Assembly (NCBI GenBank): GCA_022376925.1
Contig: JAIOJX010000006.1
Span: forward strand, 55,213,658-55,277,657
Length of the DNA: 64,000 nucleotides
Source of the DNA: Tragulus kanchil
Lineage: Eukaryota > Chordata > Mammalia > Artiodactyla > Tragulidae
Reading direction: 5' to 3'
Part shown: positions 35,814-48,440 of the stretch, piece after piece
How the letters are laid out: every line of letters starts with the position of its first letter
How positions within the stretch are numbered: the first letter of the stretch is position 1
Made by a program: the position numbers and the translations under genes
The notes under the pieces: generated by a model
What the model was told of the DNA's origin: nothing
The model's database searches: none
What the model saw: only the letters and a program-made list of their open reading frames with translations

Positions 35814-36097
35814 TTTCTTCCTTTTTATATTTTTCTTTTGCCCATCATGCCTCTTTCATTTATATTTATTTTTATCCATCTTTTTATTCTTTGGCATGTG
35901 TGGGCCTCCTGTTGCAGTGGTCTCTCTCACTGCAGAGCACCGGCTCTGGGCACATGAGCTCCAGAGCACTGGCTTGTAATTGGAAACACTGGTCCAGCAG
36001 CTCCACAGCACGTGGGATCTTCCTGGACCAGGGATCAAAGTGGTGCCCCTTGCACTGCAAAGCAGACTCTTTACCCACTGGACCACCAGGGGAGCCC
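35814..36097 (-). mobile_element. CHR-type SINE (tail type B)
   Basis: Minus-strand head gggctcccctggtggtccag, SINE body, then a tail complementary to cttttgcccatcatgcctc. Target duplication TCCATTATGATTTT at 35800-35813 and 36098-36111 is perfect. Confidence 0.92.
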
Positions 36098-38186
36098 TCC
36101 ATTATGATTTTGTTGCTGAAAGTGTGTGTCTTCCATAAAGCTCTCCTTAATGCATACTTTAAAAAGGTAAAAATGGTTTTCTAATATTCTAATATTCAAT
36201 ATTCAAAAAATATTCTAATGGGTTTCAGTAGGTTTTAAACCCAGCTGTTTAAAATATATTGCTTTCTCATTTATTTCTAAGACCATCTAATTGTATTTCC
36301 TCTCAAATTTATATGAAAGTATCTGTTGGATAGTAGATAGGATTTTAAAATTAATTTTATTGTTTAGTAAGTGTAGCCAAAGAAACTTGTTCCCTTTGAA
36401 ACAGTTACACCATTTAGATCTCTGCAGTATAGTTTTCATTTATGAATGCCATTAAGAACTAAAAATTGAAATACTTGGAAATTAGAACCAAATTGTTGAC
36501 TCAGTATATTACAGTATATTACAAAGTGTTAAACAAAGGCTTTTAGAAAGCTATTACTCTCACTATAGTTTACTAATAGCATTAATATAATATCATCAAT
36601 ATGATATTATATCAAAATATGATTAATTTTATAAAGACAAGAATGCTTTATATCTTTATGGAACAAAATAAACAGTTGGAAATTATGCTTTATTTCATGT
36701 TTAGAGCATATTTTTATAAACAGCTTTATTGAGATATAATTCATATATCATACAGTTCATTCGTTTAAAGTATATAATTTAGTGTTTTTTAGTATAGTCA
36801 CAGATATGTGTACCAACCAGCACAGTCAGTTTAAGGACAGTTTCATCATCCCTAAAAGAAATCCTATACTCATCAGCAACCATTTCCCATTCCTCCCTAA
36901 ACCTCCCATTCTAAGAAACAACTAATGTACTCTCTTTCTCTGTAGATCTGTCCAATTTTGGACATTTCTCATGAATGGAATCATATAATTTGTGGGCTTT
37001 TGTGACTTTTTTTCACATAGTTTTCAAGCTTCAGCTGTGCTTAGCATGTATCAGTACTTCATTACTTTTAATGACTAGATAATATTGTGGGCTATTTGTG
37101 ACTTTTTTCACATACAGCACGTGGGATCTTCCTGGACCAGGGATCAAAGTGGTGCCTTGCAAAGCAGACTCTTTACCCACTGGACCACCAGGAGCCCTCC
37201 ATTATGATTTTGTTGCTGAAAGTGTGTGTCTTCCATAAAGCTCTCCTTAATGCATACTTTAAAAAGGTAAAAATGGTTTTCTAATATTCTAATATTCAAT
37301 ATTCAAAAAATATTCTAATGGGTTTCAGTAGGTTTTAAACCCAGCTGTTTAAAATATATTGCTTTCTCATTTATTTCTAAGACCATCTAATTGTATTTCC
37401 TCTCAAATTTATATGAAAGTATCTGTTGGATAGTAGATAGGATTTTAAAATTAATTTTATTGTTTAGTAAGTGTAGCCAAAGAAACTTGTTCCCTTTGAA
37501 ACAGTTACACCATTTAGATCTCTGCAGTATAGTTTTCATTTATGAATGCCATTAAGAACTAAAAATTGAAATACTTGGAAATTAGAACCAAATTGTTGAC
37601 TCAGTATATTACAGTATATTACAAAGTGTTAAACAAAGGCTTTTAGAAAGCTATTACTCTCACTATAGTTTACTAATAGCATTAATATAATATCATCAAT
37701 ATGATATTATATCAAAATATGATTAATTTTATAAAGACAAGAATGCTTTATATCTTTATGGAACAAAATAAACAGTTGGAAATTATGCTTTATTTCATGT
37801 TTAGAGCATATTTTTATAAACAGCTTTATTGAGATATAATTCATATATCATACAGTTCATTCGTTTAAAGTATATAATTTAGTGTTTTTTAGTATAGTCA
37901 CAGATATGTGTACCAACCAGCACAGTCAGTTTAAGGACAGTTTCATCATCCCTAAAAGAAATCCTATACTCATCAGCAACCATTTCCCATTCCTCCCTAA
38001 ACCTCCCATTCTAAGAAACAACTAATGTACTCTCTTTCTCTGTAGATCTGTCCAATTTTGGACATTTCTCATGAATGGAATCATATAATTTGTGGGCTTT
38101 TGTGACTTTTTTTCACATAGTTTTCAAGCTTCAGCTGTGCTTAGCATGTATCAGTACTTCATTACTTTTAATGACTAGATAATATT
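36006..38186. repeat. Direct duplication pair 12 (36006-37086 / 37115-38186)
   Basis: Offset 1100-1109 bp. Copy 2 starts inside the SINE and is error-laden (nine bases lost in ccccttgcactgcaaag; ggggagccc shortened to ggagccc). The 28-base spacer 37087-37114 is a corrupted repeat of about 36992-37020. Confidence 0.94.
36112..36714. other. Unassigned AT-rich sequence
   Basis: Nothing recognised. A short direct repeat, taatattctaatattcaat, is near 36183. Confidence 0.4.
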
Positions 38187-38920
38187 CTATTGTGACAGAT
38201 ATAGCACATTTTGTTTATCCATTCTTCCGTTGGTGTTTATTTGGATTGTTTCTACATTTTGGATATTTTCAATAGTGCTGCTGTGAATATTCTCATGGGC
38301 TTTCCTGTTGTCTCAGTGGTGAAGAATCCACCTGCAATGCAGGAGACACAGGAGATGCAAATTTGATCCCTGGATCAGGAAGATCCTCTGGAGGAGGAAA
38401 TGGCAACCCAGTGCAATATTCTTGCCTAGAAAATCCCATGGACAGAGGAACATGGAACAAACATTCATATATAGGTATTTATTTGAAAGCCTGTTTTCAA
38501 TGCTTTTGGTTTTGTATGTAGGAGGAGAATTGCTGGATCTTATGGTAAATTAATTTTTTGAAAAACTGCCAAAATTTCTGCAGTAACTTCAGTATTCTAA
38601 ATTCCAACCAGCAGCGAATGAGAACTTCAGCTGATCTATGCATCCTTGCCAGTGATTCTTATATTCTGGTTTTTTTTTTTTTAATGATTATCACTATTAA
38701 AGTCATTCTACTGGCTACAAAGTGGTATCTCACTGTGATTTTGATTTGCATTTCCCTAATGACTGATGATGTTGTGCATCTAATCATGTCCATGTTGGTT
38801 GTTTGTAAATCTTCCCATCCAAAGGACAAATTCTTTCTTTCATCCATTTTTAAATTGGGCTGTTTATTTTTTGTCATTCAGTTGTAAGAGTTTTTATAGA
38901 TATATTCTGGACACAAGTAT
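36715..38920 (-). mobile_element. Old L1M 3' region carrying a Bov-tA SINE
   Basis: aacagctttattgagatata, gtttttagtatagtcacag, ttctcatgaatggaatcat, catgtatcagtacttcatta, ctggctacaaagtggtatct, tgcatttccctaatgactg and gttgtaagagtttttataga follow old-L1 order in reverse. About 1.1 kb of it is repeated by duplication 12. The frames are dead. Confidence 0.85.
38297..38455 (+). mobile_element. Bov-tA SINE
   Basis: A tRNA-like head, ggctttcctgttgtctcagt, is followed by gcaatgcaggagacac, ttgatccctggatcagg (B box) and gaggaggaaatggcaaccc. Inserted in old L1. Confidence 0.88.
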
Positions 38921-39267
38921 GGATCATGCCATAACCAAAGTTAGAGGAAGGGAGCAGTCAGAAAGCTAAAGAGGCAAAGAAAGTCTTCACAATGACTCAG
39001 AATGAGAGGGCTTTGAAAGTAGCTTAGTTATGTCCTAGCAAGTTTTTTACTCCAAAGACCAAGAGCCAGCAACTGATTTTGGCAATGCAAAGGAGGAAGG
39101 AAGAAGCAAGTAACTAAAGGGGCTGAATGACGTGAACTTAGAGTTCCGTAACTGGGAGAAAAATCCATGCTGATCCTGCTAAGTAATAATACTGAACTGT
39201 TACCTGACAGGAGAGAGGAAATGCTTTGATTGGTGGAAAAGCCTCTATAAGTCTGAGTCTTTATGTA
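38921..39267. other. Unassigned sequence
   Basis: Nothing recognised. Confidence 0.35.
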
Positions 39268-39460
39268 AGTATTAGTCATTCAGTTGTGTCTTTGCAGCCC
39301 CATAGACTATAGCCTACCAGGCTTCTCTGTCCATGGAATTCTCCAGGCAAGAATACTGGAGTGGGTTTCCATTTCCGTCTCTAAGACCCAGGGAATGAAC
39401 CAGGATCTCCTGTATTGCAGACAAATTCTTTGTGTAGACCTACCTACAATACCTCTCACA
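39268..39460 (-). mobile_element. Bov-A2-like SINE
   Basis: agtcattcagttgtgtcttt, gactatagcctaccaggctt, gcaagaatactggagtgggt, gtctcctgtattg-like order; its B box lies on the minus strand. Confidence 0.8.
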
Positions 39461-39584
39461 GATATGTAGAGAAGCACAAAAGCAAATTCTCCCTTTCATT
39501 ATGCCTTCTTATTCTTTGCCAATGAAATCCAGCACTGTTTCCTGAAGTCAAGGAGGTCTTATCTTGGGTCTTATCACATCTCTT

Positions 39585-39840
39585 TTTTTGGCCACTTCTA
39601 TTGGTCTTCCATTTATTTCCAGTTTTATTCTTTTGGCCTGTGTGGCCCTCCCATCACAGTGGCCTATCTCACTGCAGAGCACTGGCTCTGGGCATATGTA
39701 CTCCAGAGCTCCAGCTCAGTAGTTGGACACATCAGTCCAGCCACTCCGCGGCTTGTGGGATCTTCCCAGGCCAGGGATCAAACTGGAGCCCCTTGCACTG
39801 CAAGGCAGTGTCCTTACCCACTGGACCACCAGGGAAGCCC
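39585..39840 (-). mobile_element. CHR-type SINE (tail type A)
   Basis: Minus-strand head gggcttccctggtggtccag, B box ttgatccctggcc. Perfect 15-bp target duplication CTTATCACATCTCTT at 39570-39584 and 39841-39855. Confidence 0.94.
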
Positions 39841-39855
39841 CTTATCACATCTCTT

Positions 39856-40853
39856 GTTCCTGGGTTCACATAGGCATGTGGTATGACTGGTCATTTGAAC
39901 ACTTCTACTTTCCTCTGTGTTGCTATATGTGAAACTCGCATTCCCAATGTAGACCTGGAACATTCATAATTTGTTTTCTGGATCCTTTTCCATTCCCCAA
40001 ATTATATTTTTTTGCTAAAAGTGAGGGACTCCAGTCAGATTCCTTCCTTTATAGGTGTTAATAGTCATTCCATACTTTATACTTAGTTTCTGTCCATCTC
40101 TTTATATTTCGCATCTTTCACTGGATCACTCTGCCTCTCAGTGACAGAAGTCTCAGATAACCAGTGGATCCTAATGACTGAATGAATAAGATCTGAGTCT
40201 TAAACTCCTTGTGCCAAATTACCCCGTTGGATTATCTGGCCTACTAACTTGTGAGGAGCATTTCTTAATGTCAAGGCATTGTGTCTAGCTGCATGGAATT
40301 TTGCACAGTATCAGTGGGGAAAACTTCTAACTGTAGAAGTCTCATTACCTCTGCTAGTGTCATGAAATGTTCTCTGTTACCTGCTAGGAAGGCACAGAGG
40401 CCAATTCTATTTTCAGTGGGTTATCAGCTGGAAAAACTTTACCTGGGCTAGTTCTTCTTTCAGGTATCTGCACTTGATCTTTTAGGCTGTATTACCTGAA
40501 ATATCCTGCTTCTATTTTCCCAAGTCTGTGACTCAGCAATGACTTGTATTTCTCAGTTGCTAACCACCTCTTATATTCTAATTCTTATCTGAGTTTTCTA
40601 CTGTATACTTTATTATTTCTTATTGAGGAAACATATTTTAAAAGAAATATCCCAAAAAAACACCTGCTGACTTTCTTAATTTTTCAGTTCAGTTAATAGA
40701 GATCTGTAGAAAGATACTCTACAAAATGCTTCTCCACAGGAGTCTAGCTCTGACCGAGAAGCCCTTTTACCTTACATTTCTGTAATTGTAGCATATAATT
40801 TGCATAGACAGATAGATAGGCTGACTCATCCAAATGCATAGCCATTTGTAAGA
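39856..40853. other. Unassigned single-copy sequence
   Basis: No gene, RNA or repeat recognised. Confidence 0.4.
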
Positions 40854-40866
40854 ATAGAGTCTTCCT

Positions 40867-41737
40867 CATACAGATGGCCCAAAAGCACATGAAACGATGC
40901 TCAACTTCACTTATAATTAGAGAAATGCAGCTGAAAACTACAATGAGATATCACCTCACACCCATCAGAATGGCCATCATCCACAAATCGACAGACAATA
41001 AATGCTGGAGAGGATGCAGAGAAAAGGGAACACTCCTGCATTGCTGGTGGGAATGTCAATTGATGCAGCCTCTACGGAAGACAGTATGGAGATTTCTTTA
41101 AAAATTAAAAATAGAAGCACCATACGACCCAGCAATCCCACTCTTAGGCATATACCCTGATGAAATCAAATCTGAAAGAAGCACCTGTACCCCAATGTTC
41201 ATTGCAGCTCTCTATACAATAGCTAGAACATGGAAGCAACCTAGATGTCCATCGACGAACGAATGGATCCAGAAGCTCTGGTACATATATACAATGGAAT
41301 ACTACTCAGCTGTAAAGAGAAATGCAGAAGAATCAGCCCTAATGAGGTGGCTGGATCTAGAACATATCATAAAAAGTGAAGTCAGTCAGAAAGAGAAGGA
41401 AAAATACAGTATATTAACACATATATATGGAATCTAGTAGGATGGTGATGGCACACACAGTGAAGCAACAGAAAGACAGACATGCACAGTGGAGATATGG
41501 ACATTGTGGGGAAGGAACAGAGGGTGGGCCATGTAAAGAAAGTAGCATGAAGGCCTGTACTATCATAAGTGAAGAAAATAGCTCTAGTCATTGCTCTGTG
41601 AGAAAAGGGGATCCTTCAGGGGTGCTGTGTGATGGTCGGGAAGGGTGGGAAGGGGGTGATATACATATGACTAATCTGGGAACATACATATCTGTAAACA
41701 ACAAAACTCTGTAAAAGTTAAAAGTAAAACAAAGGTT
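40867..41737 (+). mobile_element. 5'-truncated L1, plus strand, without poly(A)
   Basis: The ORF2 C-terminus is readable ([28 protein letters not shown] with the His kept, [20 protein letters not shown], ending KYSILTHIYGI at 41437), with one stop at 41099-41101. The 3' UTR runs to aaagtaaaacaaaggtt and stops. The 13-bp target duplication ATAGAGTCTTCCT (40854-40866; 41738-41750) abuts directly, so there is no A tail. Confidence 0.9.
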
Positions 41738-41750
41738 ATAGAGTCTTCCT

Positions 41751-42124
41751 TACCATTGATTGGATGTTTTGTCATTTTCATCCAAATTTAAAGGCAATCA
41801 TTCCCCATCTAATTGCTATCTTTTATCTAAGCTATGTGACAAGTTGAGATGGGTGGGGTGGTAACTTGGAGAATGATGAATGTACATTCCAGGCAGCAAA
41901 ACATTGAGATCCAAGTCTCTGAAGCAGTAGGGGCCAGGAATATCTAGGAGATTGGGATGGCTAGAACACAGTGAGTGACAGGAAGATTGTTAGGAACTGA
42001 GGTTGCAGTGCTGGGATGGGATGGGGCAGGAAGTGCTGTTTCTTAGGAACCTTAGACACCAAATAAGCACACGGCATTTTTCTCTGAGGAACATGAGAAA
42101 TTATCTGTTCTCTTTTACTTCTTC
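41751..42124. other. Mostly unassigned sequence
   Basis: A short L2-like reverse stretch (acattccaggcagcaaaac) is near 41885. Otherwise nothing. Confidence 0.35.
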
Positions 42125-42306
42125 TTCTTTTTTCCAGAAACATCTTTTAGTTTTTCCAGCTTTTAAAATTGGAATTAAATATATACAACGTAAAACTTAT
42201 TACCTTAGCCATTTTAGGTGTACATTTCAGTAGTATTAAGTGCATTCATATTGTTGTGCGGCTATCACCACCATCCATTTCTAGAACGCTTTTCATCTTA
42301 CACAGC

Positions 42307-42887
42307 TGAAACCATTCACCTTAGCTCCAGACTTGAAGCCATGTGGCCAGGACTTGAACCTAGCCAAAATTCTTTCAGCTGAGATCACACACCTGATTTC
42401 AGGACTTAATGAAGCTCAGGTTCTTGATGTCTGATCACAGAAAGAATTCAGTGACAGACAAAGTAATAGGTGAGAAATTGATTTATTTAGAAACACAGTC
42501 CGCAGACAAGAGTGTGGGCCAACAACAGAGGACAAGTATGGCCTTGAGGTGTGCTGTAATTAGCTTTTACAAGTTGGGTTAATTTAATAGGCTAATGCGT
42601 GGAAGAATTATTCCAAATGTTTGGGGGAAGGAGCAGAGATTTTCAGGAATTGAGCCACCATGTACTTTTTGGTCTTTGATGGGCAGGTTTGGAATTGTCG
42701 TGATGCCTCTGGGTATAGCATTTAGCTTGCCAATGCATTACAGTGAGTATATACTGAGGATCAAAATCTAGTAGAAGTTGACCTGTCTGCCATCTTGGGC
42801 CCATTCGATTCCAGTCGGTTTATGTTGTGTCCTCAGACCATGTCATTCTTTCAAAAGTTGTGTCTTGCTCTCTTTCCCCCTGTTTCA
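42307..42887 (-). mobile_element. Solo LTR, class-I-like endogenous retrovirus
   Basis: A 581-bp block interrupts the old L1. On the minus strand it starts TGAAACAGGGGG and ends GGTGAATGGTTTCA, so TGAAAC/GTTTCA form perfect terminal inverted repeats. Flanks CAGC and CAAC are a candidate 4-bp target duplication with one change. AATAAA for polyadenylation is at 42487-42482. No gag, pol or env lies nearby, so this is a solo LTR. The family was not assigned. Its right 317 bp recurs at 43672-43988 through duplication 13. Confidence 0.75.
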
Positions 42888-44772
42888 CAACTGAAGCTCT
42901 TTACCTAAAAGAACAACTCTCCATGATCCTCTCCCTGCAGCTCTTGGCAGCCACCATTCTACCTTCTTCCATTTTCTTAAATCTCCTCTTCCCCAATGCC
43001 CTTGTTCTGGTAACCACCATTCTGTTCTGTTTCTGAGTTCAACATTTCTGGGTTTTAATTCCAGATGTAAATGAGCTCATTCAATATTTATCTTTCTGTA
43101 TGTTATTTTTATCTGTATTTTACTTAGCATAATGTCCTCCAGTTGTATGCAGTTTTCCCCAATTAGTAGAATCTCCTTTGTAAAGACTGACTAATAGTCA
43201 AGTAGGTATGTGTGTGCATGTGTGTATCACATCTTATTTATCCATTTATCCGCCAACAAATATTTAGGTTGTTTTAATATCTTGGCTACTGTTAATAATG
43301 CTGCGGTGAACATGGGAGTGCATCTATCTCTTCAAGAAAATGGTTTTAGTTCCTTTGGATATGCCCAGAAGGATCATGTGTAATTCTATTTTTAGTATTT
43401 TAAGGAACCTTCATATGATATATCTCTGCAGTGGCTGCACCAATTTACATTGCCACCTACAGTGCACAGAAGTTCCATTTTCTCCACACCCTCACCAACA
43501 CTTATCTCTTGTTTTTATGATGATAGCCATTCTAACAGGTGTGATGTCATACCTCATTATGGTTTATATTTGCATTTCCGTTTTAGTGATGTTGAGCCTC
43601 TTTTCATATACCTTTTAGCAATTTGTATGTCTCATTTGGAAAAATGTCTGAATGGTCCTCTTCCCATTTAAAAGTTGGGTTAATTTAATAGGCTAATGCG
43701 TGGAAGAATTATTCCAAATGTTTGGGGGAAGGAGCAGAGATTTTCAGGAATTGAGCCACCATGTACTTTTTGGTCTTTGATGGGCAGGTTTGGAATTGTC
43801 GTGATGCCTCTGGGTATAGCATTTAGCTTGCCAATGCATTACAGTGAGTATATACTGAGGATCAAAATCTAGTAGAAGTTGACCTGTCTGCCATCTTGGG
43901 CCCATTCGATTCCAGTCGGTTTATGTTGTGTCCTCAGACCATGTCATTCTTTCAAAAGTTGTGTCTTGCTCTCTTTCCCCCTGTTTCACAACTGAAGCTC
44001 TTTACCTAAAAGAACAACTCTCCATGATCCTCTCCCTGCAGCTCTTGGCAGCCACCATTCTACCTTCTTCCATTTTCTTAAATCTCCTCTTCCCCAATGC
44101 CCTTGTTCTGGTAACCACCATTCTGTTCTGTTTCTGAGTTCAACATTTCTGGGTTTTAATTCCAGATGTAAATGAGCTCATTCAATATTTATCTTTCTGT
44201 ATGTTATTTTTATCTGTATTTTACTTAGCATAATGTCCTCCAGTTGTATGCAGTTTTCCCCAATTAGTAGAATCTCCTTTGTAAAGACTGACTAATAGTC
44301 AAGTAGGTATGTGTGTGCATGTGTGTATCACATCTTATTTATCCATTTATCCGCCAACAAATATTTAGGTTGTTTTAATATCTTGGCTACTGTTAATAAT
44401 GCTGCGGTGAACATGGGAGTGCATCTATCTCTTCAAGAAAATGGTTTTAGTTCCTTTGGATATGCCCAGAAGGATCATGTGTAATTCTATTTTTAGTATT
44501 TTAAGGAACCTTCATATGATATATCTCTGCAGTGGCTGCACCAATTTACATTGCCACCTACAGTGCACAGAAGTTCCATTTTCTCCACACCCTCACCAAC
44601 ACTTATCTCTTGTTTTTATGATGATAGCCATTCTAACAGGTGTGATGTCATACCTCATTATGGTTTATATTTGCATTTCCGTTTTAGTGATGTTGAGCCT
44701 CTTTTCATATACCTTTTAGCAATTTGTATGTCTCATTTGGAAAAATGTCTGAATGGTCCTCTTCCCATTTAA
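42571..44772. repeat. Direct duplication pair 13 (42571-43671 / 43672-44772)
   Basis: Offset 1101 bp with the microhomology aagttg at the junction. It covers half an LTR plus old L1, with almost no differences. Confidence 0.95.
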
Positions 44773-45215
44773 AAGTTGAATTTTTAAAATAGTTAATTAC
44801 ATGTGTTCCTTATATATTTTGGATATTAACCTTTTATCAGATACATAGTTTGCAAATGATTTCTCCCAATCCATAGGTTACACTTACATTTTGTTCATTA
44901 TTATTTTGCTATATAGAGGCTTCTTAGTTTAACACAGTCCCATTGTTTATTTTTGCTTTTATGCTTATGCATTTGGTGTCATATCCAAAAAGTCATTGTG
45001 AAGACCAGTGTCAAGGAGTTTTCCCTATGTTTTCTTCTAGGAGTTTTATGGTTTGGAGTTTAATATGTAAGTCTTTAATCCATTTTTAGTTAATTTTTGT
45101 GACTAGTACAGGACAGAGCTTCAGCTTCATCCTTTTGCAGGTGAATATCCAATTTCTCTAGCACCATTTATTGAAAAGACAATCCTTTCCCCATTGAATA
45201 TTCTTGACTGCCTTG

Positions 45216-46397
45216 TTAAATATTGTTGTTGTTGTTGTTAAGTCATATCCAATGTTTTGCGATCAAATGGACCTCAGCATGCCAGGCTTCTCTATCCTTC
45301 ACTGTTTTCAGAGTTTACTCAGATTCATTTCCACTGAGTCAGTGATATTATCTAACCATTTCATCCTCTTCTCCCTCTTCACATTTTGCCTTCAATCTTT
45401 CCCTGCATTAGGGTCTTTTTCAGTGAGTCAGCTCTTCAGATCAGGTGGCCAAAGTATTAGAGCTTTAGCAACAGTCCTTCCAATGAATATTCAGGGTTGA
45501 TTCCCTTTAGGATTGACTAACATGATCTCCTTGCAACCCAAGGGACTCTCAGGACTCTCAAGAGTCTTCCCCAGCACCACAGTTAGAAAGCACCAATTCT
45601 TTGGTGCTCAGCTTTATTTATGATCCAACAGGTATCTCTTGACTTGCTACTTTTAAAATTCCCTATGATGAAAAAGAAATCCTTTTTGGTATTAGTTCTA
45701 GAAGGTGTCGTAAGTCTTCATAGAACCAGTCAACTTCAGCTTCTTTAGCGTCAGTGGTTGGGGCTTGGAATACTGTGTTGTTGAATGGTTTGCCTTGAAA
45801 ATGAACCAAATCATTCTGTCATTTTTGAGGTTACATCCAACTACTGCATTTTGGACTCTTGTTGACAATGGTCATCTGAATTAAATTTGCTTATTTCTGT
45901 CCATTTTAGTTTACTGATTCTAAGATGTTGATGTTCAGTCTTGTCATCTTTTGTTGATCACTTCCAATTTACCTTTATTTATGGACCTAATATTTCAGGT
46001 TTCTATGCACTATTGTTCTTTACAGCATCAGACTTTACTTTCACAACCAGATATATCCACCACTGAGCATCATTTCTGCTTTGGCCCAGCCACTTCATTC
46101 TTACTGGAGCTATTTGTAATTACCCTCTGATCTTCCCGAGTAGCATGTTGGACATCTTCAGACCTGGGAGGGTTATCTTCTGGTGTCGTATCTTTTTGCC
46201 TTTTCATACTGTCTGTGAGATTCTCCAGAGAAGAATACTGGAGTGGTTTGCCATTTCCTCCTCCAGTGAACCACTTTTTGTCAGAACTCTTCACTATGAC
46301 CTGTCCTTCTTGGGTCATCATGCACGGCATGGCTCATAGCTTCATTCAGTTACACAAGCCCCTTTGCCACAACAAGGTTGTGATCCAGGAAGAGGTC
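45216..46397 (-). mobile_element. BovB LINE with an internal deletion
   Basis: 45216-45630 is the BovB 3' end in reverse behind a (TTG)n tail (ccactgagtcagtgatatt; caatgaatattcagggttg; ctttggtgctcagctttatt). From about 45632 the text jumps to the 5' endonuclease region (ggtattagttctagaaggtg; tactgcattttggactcttg; gaagaatactggagtggttt; ccacaacaaggttgtgatcc). The RT core is missing. Flanks TTAAATATT (45213-45221 region) and TCAAATATT (46389-46397 region) suggest insertion into the old L1. Confidence 0.85.
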
Positions 46398-47976
46398 AAA
46401 TATTAGTTGATTATATATTCATGGGTTATTTTTTCCCAATTAGTAAGTTGTCTTTTCATTTTGTTGATTAGTTTCTTTGCTGTGCCTTCCTTCTGTGGTT
46501 GGTCTGAGTCAGGGGAGAGATTTCCTTTTCATGTTCACATCTAAATCCTGTCTAGGCTCTGAACCTCACTTCTTCCTTGCTTCATGAGTCATTTTTATTA
46601 TATTGACATTTTACTTAATTATTAATGTATTGATATTTTATGTCTCACATAATTATTTATCACCTTAAAGCTAAGATTTTCCTTTAACTTTCATTTCCTT
46701 GTTTAGATGATATCCTGTTTTGTTCTATGTCTTCATAACTACATTTCCTAAACAGTGATCTGCTTTCCCTGTTTATTTCATCTGCTATTAATGACACAAA
46801 TCACAATATGTTGTCCACAGTATCTATGCTGCTGAAATGACTTTTGGTATTAGTTCTAGAAGGTGTCGTAAGTCTTCTTTAGCGTCAGTGGTTGGGGCTT
46901 GGAATACTGTGTTGTTGAATGGTTTGCCTTGAAAATGAACCAAATCATTCTGTCATTTTTGAGGTTACATCCAACTACTGCATTTTGGACTCTTGTTGAC
47001 AATGGTCATCTGAATTAAATTTGCTTATTTCTGTCCATTTTAGTTTACTGATTCTAAGATGTTGATGTTCAGTCTTGTCATCTTTTGTTGATCACTTCCA
47101 ATTTACCTTTATTTATGGACCTAATATTTCAGGTTTCTATGCACTATTGTTCTTTACAGCATCAGACTTTACTTTCACAACCAGATATATCCACCACTGA
47201 GCATCATTTCTGCTTTGGCCCAGCCACTTCATTCTTACTGGAGCTATTTGTAATTACCCTCTGATCTTCCCGAGTAGCATGTTGGACATCTTCAGACCTG
47301 GGAGGGTTATCTTCTGGTGTCGTATCTTTTTGCCTTTTCATACTGTCTGTGAGATTCTCCAGAGAAGAATACTGGAGTGGTTTGCCATTTCCTCCTCCAG
47401 TGAACCACAGTTTGTCAGAACTCTTCACTATGACCTGTCCTTCTTGGGTCATCATGCACGGCATGGCTCATAGCTTCATTCAGTTACACAAGCCCCTTTG
47501 CCACAACAAGGTTGTGATCCAGGAAGAGGTCAAATATTAGTTGATTATATATTCATGGGTTATTTTTTCCCAATTAGTAAGTTGTCTTTTCATTTTGTTG
47601 ATTAGTTTCTTTGCTGTGCCTTCCTTCTGTGGTTGGTCTGAGTCAGGGGAGAGATTTCCTTTTCATGTTCACATCTAAATCCTGTCTAGGCTCTGAACCT
47701 CACTTCTTCCTTGCTTCATGAGTCATTTTTATTATATTGACATTTTACTTAATTATTAATGTATTGATATTTTATGTCTCACATAATTATTTATCACCTT
47801 AAAGCTAAGATTTTCCTTTAACTTTCATTTCCTTGTTTAGATGATATCCTGTTTTGTTCTATGTCTTCATAACTACATTTCCTAAACAGTGATCTGCTTT
47901 CCCTGTTTATTTCATCTGCTATTAATGACACAAATCACAATATGTTGTCCACAGTATCTATGCTGCTGAAATGACT
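45682..47976. repeat. Direct duplication pair 14 (45682-46842 / 46841-47976)
   Basis: Offset 1158 at the very start, then 1134 after a 24-base loss in copy 2 (atagaaccagtcaacttcag is missing). The rest is nearly identical (ccactttttgt versus ccacagtttgt). Confidence 0.93.
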
Positions 47977-48440
47977 TGCTAAGTCCATAGACTTGCATTG
48001 AATGGCCAAATGCAATAAATCCATTTCAGCCATTTTCATGCTGATACTTTTTACTGACTTCCTTCTTTCTTGAGATGCTATTCTTATTTGAATCTCTCAA
48101 GCCACTTTCTCTTCCTTTTCTTATCTATGTTAATTCTTTGCTAGCTCCACCTTTTCCATTCAGCTCTGTATTTTGACGTTAACCAGCATCCTGTTTTTGG
48201 ATTTGTTCTCATTCTAAATACTTGAGAGATTTCATTCATACTCATAGCTTCAGTTACTACATAATGAACTGTCAACTTCTAAACAATTCTCTAGCCTTTC
48301 TTGAGTTTAAATATGTACATATTACATGTGTTTACCTGGCATTTTTCACATTAATTTATCAGAGATATCTTAAATTCAACATATCTCAAACCGTAATGTT
48401 TACTTCTCAGTTTATATTCTCAGCTCAGTTCATAATTATA
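46431..48440. other. Unassigned sequence, partly the second copy of pair 14
   Basis: 46841-47540 repeats BovB by duplication; 47541-47976 repeats 46407-46842. The remainder has no recognised feature. Confidence 0.45.

Larger units (their letters stand above)
42125..46430 (-). mobile_element. Old L1M 3' region broken by an LTR and a BovB
   Basis: Old-L1 text in reverse: ccattttaggtgtacatttc, ccatccatttctagaacg (up to 42306); resumes at 42888, cttagcataatgtcctccag, ggtgtgatgtcatacctcat, ttggtgtcatatccaaaaag, ccatttattgaaaagacaat (to 45215); a scrap at 46392-46430. The two insertions and duplication 13 stretch it. Confidence 0.85.

Noticed and set aside
42827..43036. Paired frames at 42827, 43340, 43928 and 44441 as a gene family
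   Set aside because: They are LTR and old L1 sequence, and the pairing is duplication 13.
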